Source: Amorphophallus konjac
Taxonomy: Eukaryota; Streptophyta; Magnoliopsida; Alismatales; Araceae
Length of the DNA: 64,000 nucleotides
Direction of reading: 5' to 3'
Assembly (NCBI GenBank): GCA_022559845.1
Contig: CM040118.1
Location: 442,988,053 to 443,052,052 of the forward strand
Shown: positions 10,595 through 21,002 of the stretch, one piece after another
Layout of the letters: every line of letters begins with the position of its first letter
Numbering within the stretch: position 1 is the first letter of the stretch
Notes under the pieces: generated by a model
Told to the model about the DNA's origin: nothing
Database searches by the model: none
The model's input: the letters and a program-made list of their open reading frames with translations, nothing else
Made by a program: the position numbers and the translations under genes

Positions 10595-12208
10595 ATGGCT
10601 ATCCCTACTTGGTCAACTCCATACAACTCGGCCCTCCACAAGGGTCCAACCGACCCTCTATTCCTCGACATCATTCTAGATGAGGACCTTCGCTTTGATG
10701 GATCGAGCCCTAGTGCCTATCTAAAGTGGGAGGCTACCATGGGAAAATACTTTAAGAAGAATTGGATATATGGTTTCGAGAGAGTCAACATTGCCAAGGG
10801 ACAACATTCACCTCAAGCCATGGAAGCATGGAATCACATAGTGGGTCTTAGGGCAGGTTGGGGGCAAGAGCCCATACACTCATGGGAGGAGATGAAGGTA
10901 GAACTTAGGAAGATCTACAGTCCCCAACGCTCCCCCTCCTACTCGGAGACCCATAGCCCGAGGAGCACTACCACTCCTCCTTTCTCTCTCGGCCAGTCTA
11001 AGGCCACTATAAGGGCTCAACCTCCGCAATGCCCATCACCTCTTACCCCCAACCGAGCACATCATAGTCGGAGGCGAAAGGCTCCACTTGTGCATGAGTC
11101 TAGGTCCACGACTAGGCCTAATGATTTTGGGCAAATTCACCATAGAGACCCCACCCCAAGTCCCACCTTTGTCGAACTCTTGCAAAACTTTTCAGATCGG
11201 TTGGATAAGAGGCATGCTTATATTGAGTCGCTAATTTCCCCTAGCCCACAGTCCGCTCTGCCTCCAGGCTCACGCCTGCCACCACCCCCGGAGCCCGCCC
11301 CTGTGGCCCCTTGTAGTGGGAATGCCCGGTTCCCTGACCGGTGTCCTTCACGTTCCCATATCTTGAAGGACACACATTCGGAGGATGCCCCACCTCGGCT
11401 TGTTCCGGTGACTTACGAGGCTGAACCGGAGTTGGCCAAGGAGTACCTAACTGAGGTTGAGGAGTTAGGGAGTGATCCCATGGAGCACCCAGTCGTGCCT
11501 AAACCTATGGAGGTTGGGACCGGCACTCTCGTCTCGAGACACTCGATGGATAGCCAAGGTGCCACCCACATCATAGAGGACCCCTTTACCCCACCTGGGG
11601 GAGAGACTCCCTTTGACGCTCATCTGGAGCCATTCTTGCCTCCCCAAGGTGAACTTATCATTGAAGGGCCTTTAGCTAGCTGGTTAAGGAAGTGCCTAAT
11701 TCTAGATGCTCCGATCCCTTGCTACCCATCCATGGAGCCAACTCTCCCAATAGTACCCCTTAACTCCTTTCACACCACTTTTCGGTCCTTCTGCTTTCTT
11801 GAAAATGTGAAGGACTTCCTTAGGAGTTTAGATTGTCAATGGGAGTTGACATATATGTTGACCTTAGGGTCTGACCAACCCTATAGTCATAGCTTTACAC
11901 TCCCTGCTATGGGGTCTATTACCTCGGTCTACACCATAGGACATATCACCTCCGAGGTCCTTTTATTCTCTCCCATACCCGGGGAGGTTGATTTTGTCCC
12001 CTCTTTTGGTATCACGGTCCCGAGGGAGGAACCTAGCTTTCCTTGCCTCCCTCATGAGCCACTTGCCCCATATATTAGAGCGCCTGAAGGTGGTCATCTG
12101 CACCTGGGTGAATATCGTACATGGGCAAGTATGGTGAAGGGACCTGTCGGGAGGGTTCATCATTTCTTTGACCCTTTCGATCCCCTCCCTAGTGAGCCTC
12201 TCAACTAG
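10595..12208 (+). CDS. Intact Gag-like protein of element D, 537 aa
   Basis: An uninterrupted frame starts at an ATG about 270 bp after the PBS and ends in TAG. Residues ~30-110 look like a retrotransposon Gag core: FDGSSPSAYLKWEATMGKYF, then SWEEMKVELRKIY, the spacing seen in gypsy Gag. Residues ~110-250 are Ser/Pro/Arg-rich and disordered. Residues ~250-537 are Pro/Glu-rich and match no family I recognise. There is no CCHC knuckle, no protease DTG motif and no RT. It is the only long open frame of the element, and its integrity in a window of broken elements suggests recent activity or selection. It could supply or modify Gag for particles run by an autonomous partner; that role is inferred. 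Confidence 0.7.
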   Translation: MAIPTWSTPYNSALHKGPTDPLFLDIILDEDLRFDGSSPSAYLKWEATMGKYFKKNWIYGFERVNIAKGQHSPQAMEAWNHIVGLRAGWGQEPIHSWEEMKVELRKIYSPQRSPSYSETHSPRSTTTPPFSLGQSKATIRAQPPQCPSPLTPNRAHHSRRRKAPLVHESRSTTRPNDFGQIHHRDPTPSPTFVELLQNFSDRLDKRHAYIESLISPSPQSALPPGSRLPPPPEPAPVAPCSGNARFPDRCPSRSHILKDTHSEDAPPRLVPVTYEAEPELAKEYLTEVEELGSDPMEHPVVPKPMEVGTGTLVSRHSMDSQGATHIIEDPFTPPGGETPFDAHLEPFLPPQGELIIEGPLASWLRKCLILDAPIPCYPSMEPTLPIVPLNSFHTTFRSFCFLENVKDFLRSLDCQWELTYMLTLGSDQPYSHSFTLPAMGSITSVYTIGHITSEVLLFSPIPGEVDFVPSFGITVPREEPSFPCLPHEPLAPYIRAPEGGHLHLGEYRTWASMVKGPVGRVHHFFDPFDPLPSEPLN

Positions 12209-12322
12209 TATTCTTTTCCCCACCTTATCGAGGAGGTCCATTATCACACCCCATCCAGACCGGCTAGTCAACATCTCAGCTCGCATACACCCAAACGCCA
12301 GAGTTTAGGAGGCCAGGGACAC

Positions 12323-13142
12323 ATGTCTCTCTCTCATGTTTCTCCAAGTCCCTCATCATATAAGGGTAATGTCATGAGTGAGTTTGGGGTTATTCGTCCT
12401 CCTGAGTCTACCATATTTAGTAGGACACATGTGCATGATAGGTCATACTTTGGTTGTCCAGGTCCTCCCCATGTTGTCAAGTCTGGTAGATGTCATAGGC
12501 ATATTAGATCCATATTTGGATGTCCAGGACCACCCCTGCATTCACGTAGGTATGAGTCTACCCATCTTATTCGGAGTCTACATCATCACCACCTTGAGGC
12601 CAACAACGCACGTTATAAGGAGTTAGTTGACGCGCATCGACACACCCGTGAGTTCCGTAAGGGAGAGTACGTCATGATCAGGGTCAGACCTGAACGGTTT
12701 CCTTCGGGGGCCGTGAAGAAACTCCAGGCCCGCGGTGCTGGACCCTTCCGAGTCTTGAAGCGAATTGGGTCGAATGCGTATGAGATTGAGCTGCCAGAAG
12801 GCTATGGGATCTGTTCGACGTTCAATGTCTCAGATTTAGTGGCATATCGGGACCCCGCGGTGATTCCCAGTGAGCCTTTTGAGCCCTCCCCTCCTATTGA
12901 GAGTGTTACACCTTCTGAGCGTCCACCTCCTCCAGCCCCATTACAGAAACGCGAGCATATAGATTGCATACTGGATGAGCAGGTGACCACTACCAGGAGC
13001 GGAGCCTACCAACGCTTCCTAGTGCGTTGGAGAGGGCGCCCTGCGACAGACGACACCTAGATCACACGAGGAGAGCTAGAGAGGATCGACCCCGACTTGT
13101 TGGAGCGCCACTTGAGCGACCGTGACCCTTACTCGACAGGGT
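12323..13142 (+). pseudogene. Integrase C-terminal region plus chromodomain remnant of D
   Basis: The open stretch to 13,060 has a low-complexity start with two FGCPGPP repeats. From about residue 92 it has the C-terminal region of a gypsy integrase (KGEYVMIRVRPERFPSG, then a GAGPFRVL and FNVSDL block). A chromodomain follows (ILDEQV, FLVRWRGRP). A TAG at 13,058-13,060 sits where a Trp is usual, and recognisable sequence continues past it for about 27 codons (LERIDPDLLERH). The catalytic DDE core is missing. This tail marks D as derived from a chromovirus, in which the chromodomain guides integration to chromatin. Confidence 0.8.
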
Positions 13143-13152
13143 CGAGTTCTTC

Positions 13153-13170
13153 TCACCCAGGGAGAATTGG
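13153..13170 (+). other. Polypurine tract of element D
   Basis: A CACCCAGGGAGAATTGG-like tract directly precedes the right LTR. It is the usual plus-strand priming position, although it is only moderately purine-rich. Confidence 0.55.
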
Positions 13171-15615
13171 TGAGGACACGCGCCGCATTACTCGACGGAG
13201 CACACGGAGCACGCCGGCATCCCTTTGGCTCGACGATCACTTGGCAGACTAGCGGAGTTATCTTCACTTATTCTATACTTTAGGCCATGTTGGGCCTTGG
13301 ATTAGTCCCTGCGTGGACACTTTTATTATTTGTGGACCTTTGTTGGCCAATTGGGGCCAATTAGGCTTTAGTTGGGTCATTTTTATGCTTATTAGGTAGG
13401 AGATAGGGCTATTGGGCCACTTTCTTGGTTCAAGCCTTGGCCCATTTGGCATGGCTGGCCAACCAAGGCTTGGCCCACCTGGGGAATTGCGCCCCCCTCC
13501 CTAGGGTAAGGGTTTTAGGCGCCCCCCCCCTTTTCCCTCCTCTTGGAAGGTGGCAGCCGCCCCTCTCCTAGATTATAGGAAGAGGGGTGCGGCCCCCCCT
13601 TTCCCCTTCCCCATCCGACCACCCCCTCCCTCCTTTGGCCGCCCCCCCATCCCCAATCTCCTCCTATAATCTAGGAGTGGTGCGCACCCCCCCCCCTTTT
13701 CCCCAAGCACCTTGGGCACCCCCCTTTTCCCTCTTGGCTAGGGTTTCAACCCTAGCATTCCCCCTCCCCATATAAAAGGTTTATATTTTTCATTGGAGGA
13801 TTATTATGAATGAAAGAAAAAAAATTGCTGATTCTCCTTGAAGGTGGCTGCGCCCTCCTCCCTGTTCCTCCTTGCTCCTGCGAAGGGAGCAAGCCCGGGG
13901 TGTGACTCCCCACCCCTCGGTGTGACGCCGAGGTTCCCCCTCTCTTCCTCCTTGCTCCTGCGACAGGATCAACCTAGGGTGCGACTCCCCATCCCCTTGG
14001 TGCGACGCCAAGGCATCCATCCTCCATGTTCCTCCACGCCGCCCTCGCAAGCCCTCGTCTTCATCTCCACCATCAAGCTTGAAGATCAAGATAATCTGCA
14101 CCCTGCAGATCCGAGGCAGAATTGAATCCCTATTTGCAGAGGCGACCCCGATGTCCACATTGCGAATCAGTCCGAGAGTTCTTCTGTGAGTTTGTTCCTC
14201 CCCGAGTCCTCTTCGATCCAGAGGTGGTCTCGCCTTGTTTTGACTTCGGCACTGTTCGTGGCATCCGTTCTCCCACGACTGCACAGAATCCATTCGAATC
14301 AACCCGCCCAGAGGGTGCAGTTGGGTGTTGTTCTTGTCACGAATTCTACATCAGTTTTCTTCCCAAGTCTTCTTCTTCAACGTTGTAGCCCTCGGCGTCC
14401 CGGAACCAACCCAGGTGGTTTCGTCAGATTCCGACCTCGTTTCAGAAAATTTCACCACGGCCATCGTACCTCTGTCTGACTGCTCGCCCAGAGGATAGAA
14501 GCTTACCACTGTTGCGACTGCGCCCAGCCTGGTGACTTGATGCAGCTCATCTTCTGATGGTTTGAACAACTTCTCATCCTCTTTCCAACGCCGCAAGTCT
14601 CGCCTCATTTCGACGATCGTGCTGTGCGTGGCGTTCATTCTCGTGGGACCGCGCAGACTGATCCTGTGCAGTCCGACCCCAGTACCAGCGACATGCTGCA
14701 GAAGCCACCACGGCTTACCTCGATGCAATCTGGTCAAACCCTTTTATCAAACGTTTCTGCTACGAGTCCCTGTCGTCCTCCCACAGGCAGAATCACGTTC
14801 GCACACAGGAGCATTAAGTTATTAATTTTCTCGCTCGAGCGCGCTGTTCTGTGTGCAGGAAACCAGTCACAGATTGCAAACGACCTCACGGCCACCATGG
14901 TGCGAATCTGCACACCCACTTTGGTCGACACGTCCCCCTGTGACCTGGCTTCGCACTCCCACTGACGGCGTCCCATTCGGACTCCGGACCGGCTCGTGGT
15001 AGAGTTCGCCGGCGACCTGCGCGCCGCTGCGAACCGGCAGAGTACCGTTCGGGAACCTCCTCGCGGCCAACCCTTCACCGAGTGCCGCCCGTCAGCCCGT
15101 GCATCGGCAACCCCAAAGTCTACTGTTGTAGCCTATTATCTCCCTGCGAGGAGTGGGTATTTTGGTTGGTATTGTATTATTATGTGTCGTGTGAATCGGG
15201 GTTGTTGATCTCGGCCGGGGTTTCTTCCTCACGCCTAGGCGTGGAGGTACTTGCGACGCTCCTACTCTGTTGCTTTGCTTTACTAGTATGCTATTCTATA
15301 TGTCCCGTGAGCGTGTAGGATCCTAGCTATTTTGTAATTCACCGCGCGAATGTGAGTTGAGAGCACCCGTCCCGTGCCCCTAATGAGCACCGAGCTCGAA
15401 CTAGACTCCCCTAGGCGTTAGGCGGTTCCTTAGCGGCTGAGATCCTGCGCTTCCCTCATAGGGACGGTCGTGGGGCTTGAGTTTCTTGTTGAGAGACGCC
15501 TCCACCCGGAGGAACGCTACGGAGGTCAGCCGCCCGGCTTGCCTTTGGCGTGCGAGTGCTGGCCGCACTTTGTTGCATTCGTAGGTTTTAGCCCTTTCAG
15601 TCCCGTCCCGCATCA
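13171..15615 (+). repeat. 3' LTR of element D
   Basis: Near-identical direct copy of 7,875-10,318 with the same TATA box at 13,771-13,777. After its CATCA end the Gag of element C resumes. Confidence 0.92.
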
Positions 15616-16530
15616 CCCTAGCCCTACGCCATGCAGAGTGCTAGGAAGTCCTCAGCACTTGCCGAGGCACGACAGGCTCGGGTCGGGAGGGGGACAAGAA
15701 GCGGCCGTTCGAGCAAAGGACAGGTCAAGGAAGGAGGCAGAACCAGGATGGAGACCATAAAGAGCCGTCCAAGAAGTACGAGCGGTATACCCCCCTGACC
15801 GCCCCCGTCTACGAGATTTATGAAGACATGAAAGGCTCAAGCCTCCTCAACCAACCCGAGCCTATGAAGGCCAAGCACCGCAATCGCCGCAAGCATTGCC
15901 TATTCCACAGTGATCACGGGCATCACACCAGTGATTGCCATCAACTTCAAGAACAGATCGAGCGCCTCATCCGCCAGGGACACCTATCCCGATATGTGTC
16001 CAGGCAGAAGGAAGACCGAGGTGCCCCTGAAGAGATTGACAATACCCCCCGCGGAGTCCACATCAACGTCATCGCGGGTGGCGCGGCATCAGGTGGAGAT
16101 AGCAGCCGAGGAAGAAAGCGTCACGCAGAGTGGGCGAGTCGGGCCTCTGCTGAGCCCCCTAAGGCCCCGCAGGCGAGCGAACCACAGGCCCTAGTATTCT
16201 CCGACCCGGACCTGGAAGGGTTAACCACCCCGCACGACGACGGTCTCATTGTATCGGCTACAATAAACCATTGTAACATAGACAGGATCTTAGTTGACAA
16301 TGGTAGTGCCCCCGATGTATTATCCTATGAATGTTTCCTCAAGATGGGAGAGAATCCATCTAAACTCCGCCCGATCCGAACCCCCCTGTGGGTTCAACGG
16401 CCAGGCAACTTATCCCGAGGGAGCCCTGAGCCTGCCAGTTACTATCGTCACCCCGCCCAAAACCGTTACCGTTATGGTAGACTTCATCGTGATTAAAGGG
16501 ATGACAGCATATAATGCCATCTTCGGATGA
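15616..16530 (+). pseudogene. Gag C-terminus and protease of element C
   Basis: The longest frame is 15,828-16,496. It contains a zinc-knuckle-like motif (CLFHSDHGHHTSDC), then LIRQGHLSRYV, then a VHINVIAGGAASGG segment, all typical of plant Tat Gag. An aspartic-protease motif follows (ILVDNGSAPDVL). The frame then shifts near 16,400, and the protease end is read in another frame to 16,530 (VDFIVI, YNAIFG). Protease would cleave the Gag-Pol polyprotein. Frameshift and stop codons make this copy inactive. Confidence 0.82.
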
Positions 16531-16545
16531 GGAATACTCAGCCGA

Positions 16546-18170
16546 ATGAGAGCGGTGCCCTCTACCTTTCACAAAAAAATGATGTTCTCAACCAAGTATG
16601 GCGTGGGGGAAGTCCGAGGTAACCAGGTATTGGCTAGACGGTGCTATATAATCTCGATCGAAGCCACTAGGCCAGAAGGGAAAAATAAAGGAGTAAAGGG
16701 AGCCGAAGAGGGACCCACAACTTGTGAGCCTGGTGGCGAGTTGCTAATGGTCTTCCTTAACAGTGACCCGACTCTAGGAGTAAAGATCAGAGCCGATCTA
16801 TCACTTGAGGAACAAGGAAAATATAAGGATTTCCTTGCCCAGTACATCCAAGTCTTTGCATGGTCTGATGAGCACCTTCCCGAGATCCCGGGAGACGTGG
16901 TGATGCACAAGCTCAACCTTGACCCGACGGTGGAGCCTATCAAGCAACGCAGGAGAAAGCATGCCCCGGAGAAGCAAGCTGTCATCAAAGAGCAAGTCAT
17001 CAAGGGGCAGAAGACTGGCCTTTTTCATCTGGTCCTGTACCCTACGTGGCTCTCCAACGTCGTCCTAGTGCCAAAGGATTCTGGGAAATGGAGAATGTGC
17101 GTGGACTTCACCGACCTCAACCAGGCTACCCCGAAGGATTGCTACCCGCTATCGAGCATCGATCAACTGGTCGACTCAACCTCTGGCAACGAGCTACTTA
17201 GCTTCCTGGACGCCTACTCCGGCTACCATCAGATCAGGATGAACCTGGAGGACATCGAGAAGACTGCCTTCATCACCGACTTCGGCGTACACTGCTACAC
17301 CTGAATGCCGTTCGGACTAAAGAACGCAAGAGCGACATATCAGAGACTGATCAACCACATTTTTGAAGGAGAGCTCGATCGGAACGTCGAGGCCTACATT
17401 GATGACATGCTCGTCAAAACGCTGAAGGCCGAAGACCACCTCGCCGACTTAGCCGAGACCTTCGACACCCTCCTGAGGTGCAACATGAAGCTCAACCCTG
17501 GTAAATGCGCCTTCGGAGTCAGATCCAGGAAGTTCCTAGGCTTCCTGGTAACTCAGTGTGGGATTGAGGCTAACCCTGACAAGGTCCAGGCCATCCTGGA
17601 CATGCGGCCACCCACCTACATCAAGGACGTTCAACGCCTTACGGGGCGTATTGCTGCGCTCAACCGCTTCCTATCTCGAGTTTCCGAACGGTGCCTACCC
17701 TCTTCAAATTATTGAGGGGACCCAAAATGGCATCTGCTACGTTCGCCTGGGATGAGGAATGTCAGAAGGCATTCGTCGAACTCATGGGATTCTTGGCCTC
17801 ACCTCCGGTGCTGTCCAAGCCGGTCTAGGGTGAAGCTCTACACCTTTACCTCTCGGCGACCCCTTCTACAGTGAGCTCGGTCCTAGTCAGAATGATGCAG
17901 GGATCGAGAGACCGGTCTACTATACCAGCAAGGTGCTCAATGAGGCTGAAAAAAGGTACCCCGCAACCGAGAAACTCGTGCTAGCGTTGGTTACCTCAGC
18001 CAAGCGCCTCCGACCCTACTTTCAAGGGCACTCCATCGTCGTATTGATCGGTGAACCCCTGAAGAAGATTCTCTTTCACCCTAAAGCCTCAGGATGCCTT
18101 GTCAAATGGGCCATCATGCTCGGGGCCTACGACATCTCGTATCGCCCCCGCTTGGCCATCAAAGGATAGG
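16546..18170 (+). pseudogene. Reverse transcriptase and RNase H of element C
   Basis: RT motifs run in order: NVVLVPKDSGKWRMCVDF, LSFLDAYSGYHQI, MPFGLKNA, and the catalytic YIDDMLVK at about 17,396. A TGA at 17,302-17,304 interrupts just before MPFGLKNA. The frame is open to 17,715, then changes. RNase H continues to 18,168 through several breaks (KRYPATEKLVLALV, LIGEPLKK). RT would copy the RNA genome into cDNA inside particles. The motif spelling (DAYSGYHQIRMN, YIDDMLVK) fits the Tat lineage. Confidence 0.88.
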
Positions 18171-18247
18171 ATCTCACAAACTTCATTGCCGAAAGCACAG
18201 TCCCGATTGAAGAAGTAGCTCCTCCAGCGCCCGGGCCCACTTGGGAT

Positions 18248-18724
18248 ATGTTCATCGACGGGTCCTCCAACTCGGCCAGATGTGGGGTCGGTGTCCTTCT
18301 CAAATCCGCCGAAGGAGCAGAGCTGCGGTACGCCCTGAAGTTCAACTTTCAGGCGTCCAACAATGCCTCCAAATACGAAGCCCTTATCTCAGGGGCCAAG
18401 ATGGGTCAACGACTAGGGGCCGATCGAGTCAGGATCGACACTGACTCCCAATTGGTCGCAAGCCAGGTCAACGGTGATTACAAAGCTCGGGAAGGACAAA
18501 TGGTCAAGTACTTCCAGGCGGTCAAGAGGATGGACCAACTCTTCGAGAGCTTTAAGGTAGTCCGGATAGCTAGGGTGGAAAACTCCCGAGCGGATGCCCT
18601 CTCTCGACTGGCCTCCTCGCTCGACCCCGCAGGTACACAATCGGTCTTTCTCGAAGAGCTCGAGCGACCAAGCATCGAGTCCGAGCTTATGACTGTTGAC
18701 CCGACACCCTCGAGCGATTGGTGA
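18248..18724 (+). pseudogene. Archaic-type second RNase H domain of element C
   Basis: An open stretch of 158 codons carries MFIDGSSN at its start, then YEALISGAKM, then IDTDSQLVASQVNGDY, and ends with ADALSRLAS. These are the D, E, D and D catalytic positions of a cellular/archaic RNase H, distinct from the retroviral RNase H at 17.9 kb. A second RNase H between pol and integrase is a recognised hallmark of Tat elements. The segment is uninterrupted, but flanking frames are broken. Confidence 0.85.
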
Positions 18725-18729
18725 ACTCC

Positions 18730-19955
18730 CTACATATCCTGGCTCTGGGATTCTCAAGAGCCCACCGACCCTCGAGAGGCTCGAAAGCTCAAGTACCAAG
18801 CTCGGCGTTTCGTCATGCTAGATGAGGCCTTGTACCGCAGATCTTTCTCCGGCCCCCTCCTCAAATGCATCAGCACCAACGAGGCCAACCGAGCTATTCA
18901 AGAAGTACACGAAGGCATCTGCGGCGCGCACCAGGGAGGAAGATCGCTCGCCAGGATCTTGCTTCGGTAGGCTTATTGGTGGCCCACTCTCCAGCGTGAC
19001 TGCACGACCTACGTACAGAAGTGCGACTGATGTCAGTGCTTCGACCACCTGATCCACCAGCCCGCCGCGGAGCTCATCACCCTTGCCGAGCCATACCCTT
19101 TTGCTAGGTAGGGGATCGACATCTTGGGGCCATTCCCCACGGCTCAAGCTCAGAAGAAGTTCGTCATCATCGCCATCGACAATTTCACCAAGTGGATCGA
19201 GGCCAAAGCCACCACCAAGATCACCAAGTCAGTCATATGGAGTTTTGTTTGGAAGTCGATCATCTGTCGCTACGGTGTCCCCCGAGTGATCGTGAGCGAT
19301 AACGGTCGGCAGTTTGATTCTCATTACTTCAGAGACAGATGTGTCGACCTTAACATTCACAATCACTTCACTTTGGTAGCCCACCCTCAGGCTAATGGAC
19401 TAGTCGAGAATGCCAATAAGACTATCTTAAAAGGCATCAAAACCAAGCTCGGCAAGGCCAAGGGAAGCTGGCTCGAGGAATTACCGAGCGTACTATGGTC
19501 GCACCAAACTACTACGAGAATGGCCATCGGTGAAACACCTTTTCAGCTGGTATATGGCACGGAAGCCTTAATTCTGTTGGAGGTCGATAATCACTCTCTC
19601 CGAGTCCTCCACTTCAAACCCGAGGTAAACGAGCAGAAACTGCGAGAGAACCTCGACTTAGCAGACGAGATCTGAGAGATTGCAAGTATCCGAGCAACGG
19701 AATACCAATGGCGCATCACTCGATACTACAACTCCAGAGTCTGAGACAGACACTTCCAGCCGGGAGACTTCTTTCTAAGAAAGGCCAAAGCATCTCGACC
19801 ACTAGAGGCGGCGGGGAAGCTGGCCCCTACCTGGGAAGGCCCCTACCGAGTGGTCGAGACCCTCGTGAAAGGAGCATATCAACTATCCACCATGGAAGGA
19901 ACACTCATCCCTCGAACATGGAACGCGACAAATCTTTGCAAGTTCTACTTTTGAT
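18730..19955 (+). pseudogene. Integrase of element C
   Basis: Upstream part (18,780-19,110) holds the HHCC zinc-binding region in broken frames. The core from 19,124 reads GPFPTAQAQKKF, AIDNFTKWIEA, then VSDNGRQFDS and GLVENANK, placing the second Asp and the Glu of the DDE triad. It is open to 19,675, stops at TGA, and continues in frame to 19,955 with a C-terminal segment (FFLRKAKASRP, WEGPYRV). No chromodomain follows, as expected for Tat. Breaks make it inactive. Confidence 0.87.
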
Positions 19956-20990
19956 CATTTGGCAAGCATGCACATGTAAGCAAAGTAGAATAAATGCCAT
20001 TCTTCCCTTCTTAATAAACTTTGATGTACAACAAGTAGGCTGCAGCCAATACAGTATACATGTACAAAAATTACACCCTCTGGCACTATAACGCGAGCAG
20101 AACGCTAGGCCAACCCGGTAAGCACTCCTACGTCCAGCCACTGACTCTGCCTCATGCAGAAACTGGCTCGGACAAAGGATTGCCGGCCTCGTTACTTTGA
20201 GAAAAGCTCAGAGGAAAGAGGAAAAGAGGGGAAACAACATAAACAAAAAGAGAGAAGTCGACCCGAGCAAAATGGAGAGGAAGCTTGAGAGAGCTCCCAT
20301 TTTTAGCAATGGGGTCGACGGGGGAAAGAGGGGCCGGGTGGACAGTGAAAGAATGAAGCTTGACGAGCTTCATTCCCCCCTCCCCTCGGGATAACGTCGG
20401 TAGGTCAGGGACAAGAAGGTGACATGCTCTGGCATGAACCCTCTCCCAGAGTGACCCTCGACTGACGAACCCTCTTCCAGACTGAAAAATCAGGAGATTC
20501 CCTCCTACCGCCATCTGCATCATCATCTTCCAAAGGGCCTTCCATGCCCCGCCAAGACCGACAGCACAACGCCTCACGGAAGGGAAAGAAGGAGAAACCG
20601 CCAGGGATGGCCATAAGTGATGAAAGGAAAAGTAGAAGCCCCTCGGACCTTTTATAGGCCGAAGGGGGAGCTGATCACCTTAAATGACTCTCCCGTTACA
20701 AAACACGCTAAAAGGGCTTTCCCTGAGATGATTACCTCGTTTCCCAAACATCCCGCCCGTGGGACGCGCGAAGCTGCAAGTCATTAAGGGCGGTATGGAA
20801 AAATGGAAAGGTGCCAGCGCTATGTCAGTTATTTGACATATCGGCACGTGCGATATCTGTAGAGAAAATCGGCGCCTTCTCCATCAACAATGGATTCGAT
20901 AGTCAAATCACACCAAAAGCGGTAAGAAACAGTCAATTCAGTATTCAATATTGCCGCTATTATATTTTCCAAAAAAAAGTCGTACCCGAC
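19956..20990 (+). other. 3' non-coding spacer of element C
   Basis: Between the integrase stop and the antisense ORF. It contains a purine-rich part (20,200-20,395) and an AT-rich part (20,800-21,000). No domain is recognised on either strand. Long spacers here are normal in Tat elements. Confidence 0.6.
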
Positions 20991-21002
20991 TACATAAGGG
21001 AA

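Larger units (their letters stand above)
7872..15615 (+). mobile_element. Non-autonomous gypsy-like LTR element D nested in C
   Basis: Direct repeats of 2,444 and 2,445 bp (7,875-10,318 and 13,171-15,615) bound a 2.85-kb interior. The interior has an iMet-type PBS, one long ORF, an integrase tail with a chromodomain, and a PPT-like tract. Protease, RT, RNase H and the integrase core are absent, so it depends on a partner for mobility. The LTRs differ at only a few positions per hundred, so insertion is fairly recent. The LTR may begin at TGGTGAGG (7,872) rather than TGAGG. Flanks CCTTG and CCCTA match at three of five bases, so the target duplication is either decayed or misassigned. Confidence 0.88.
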
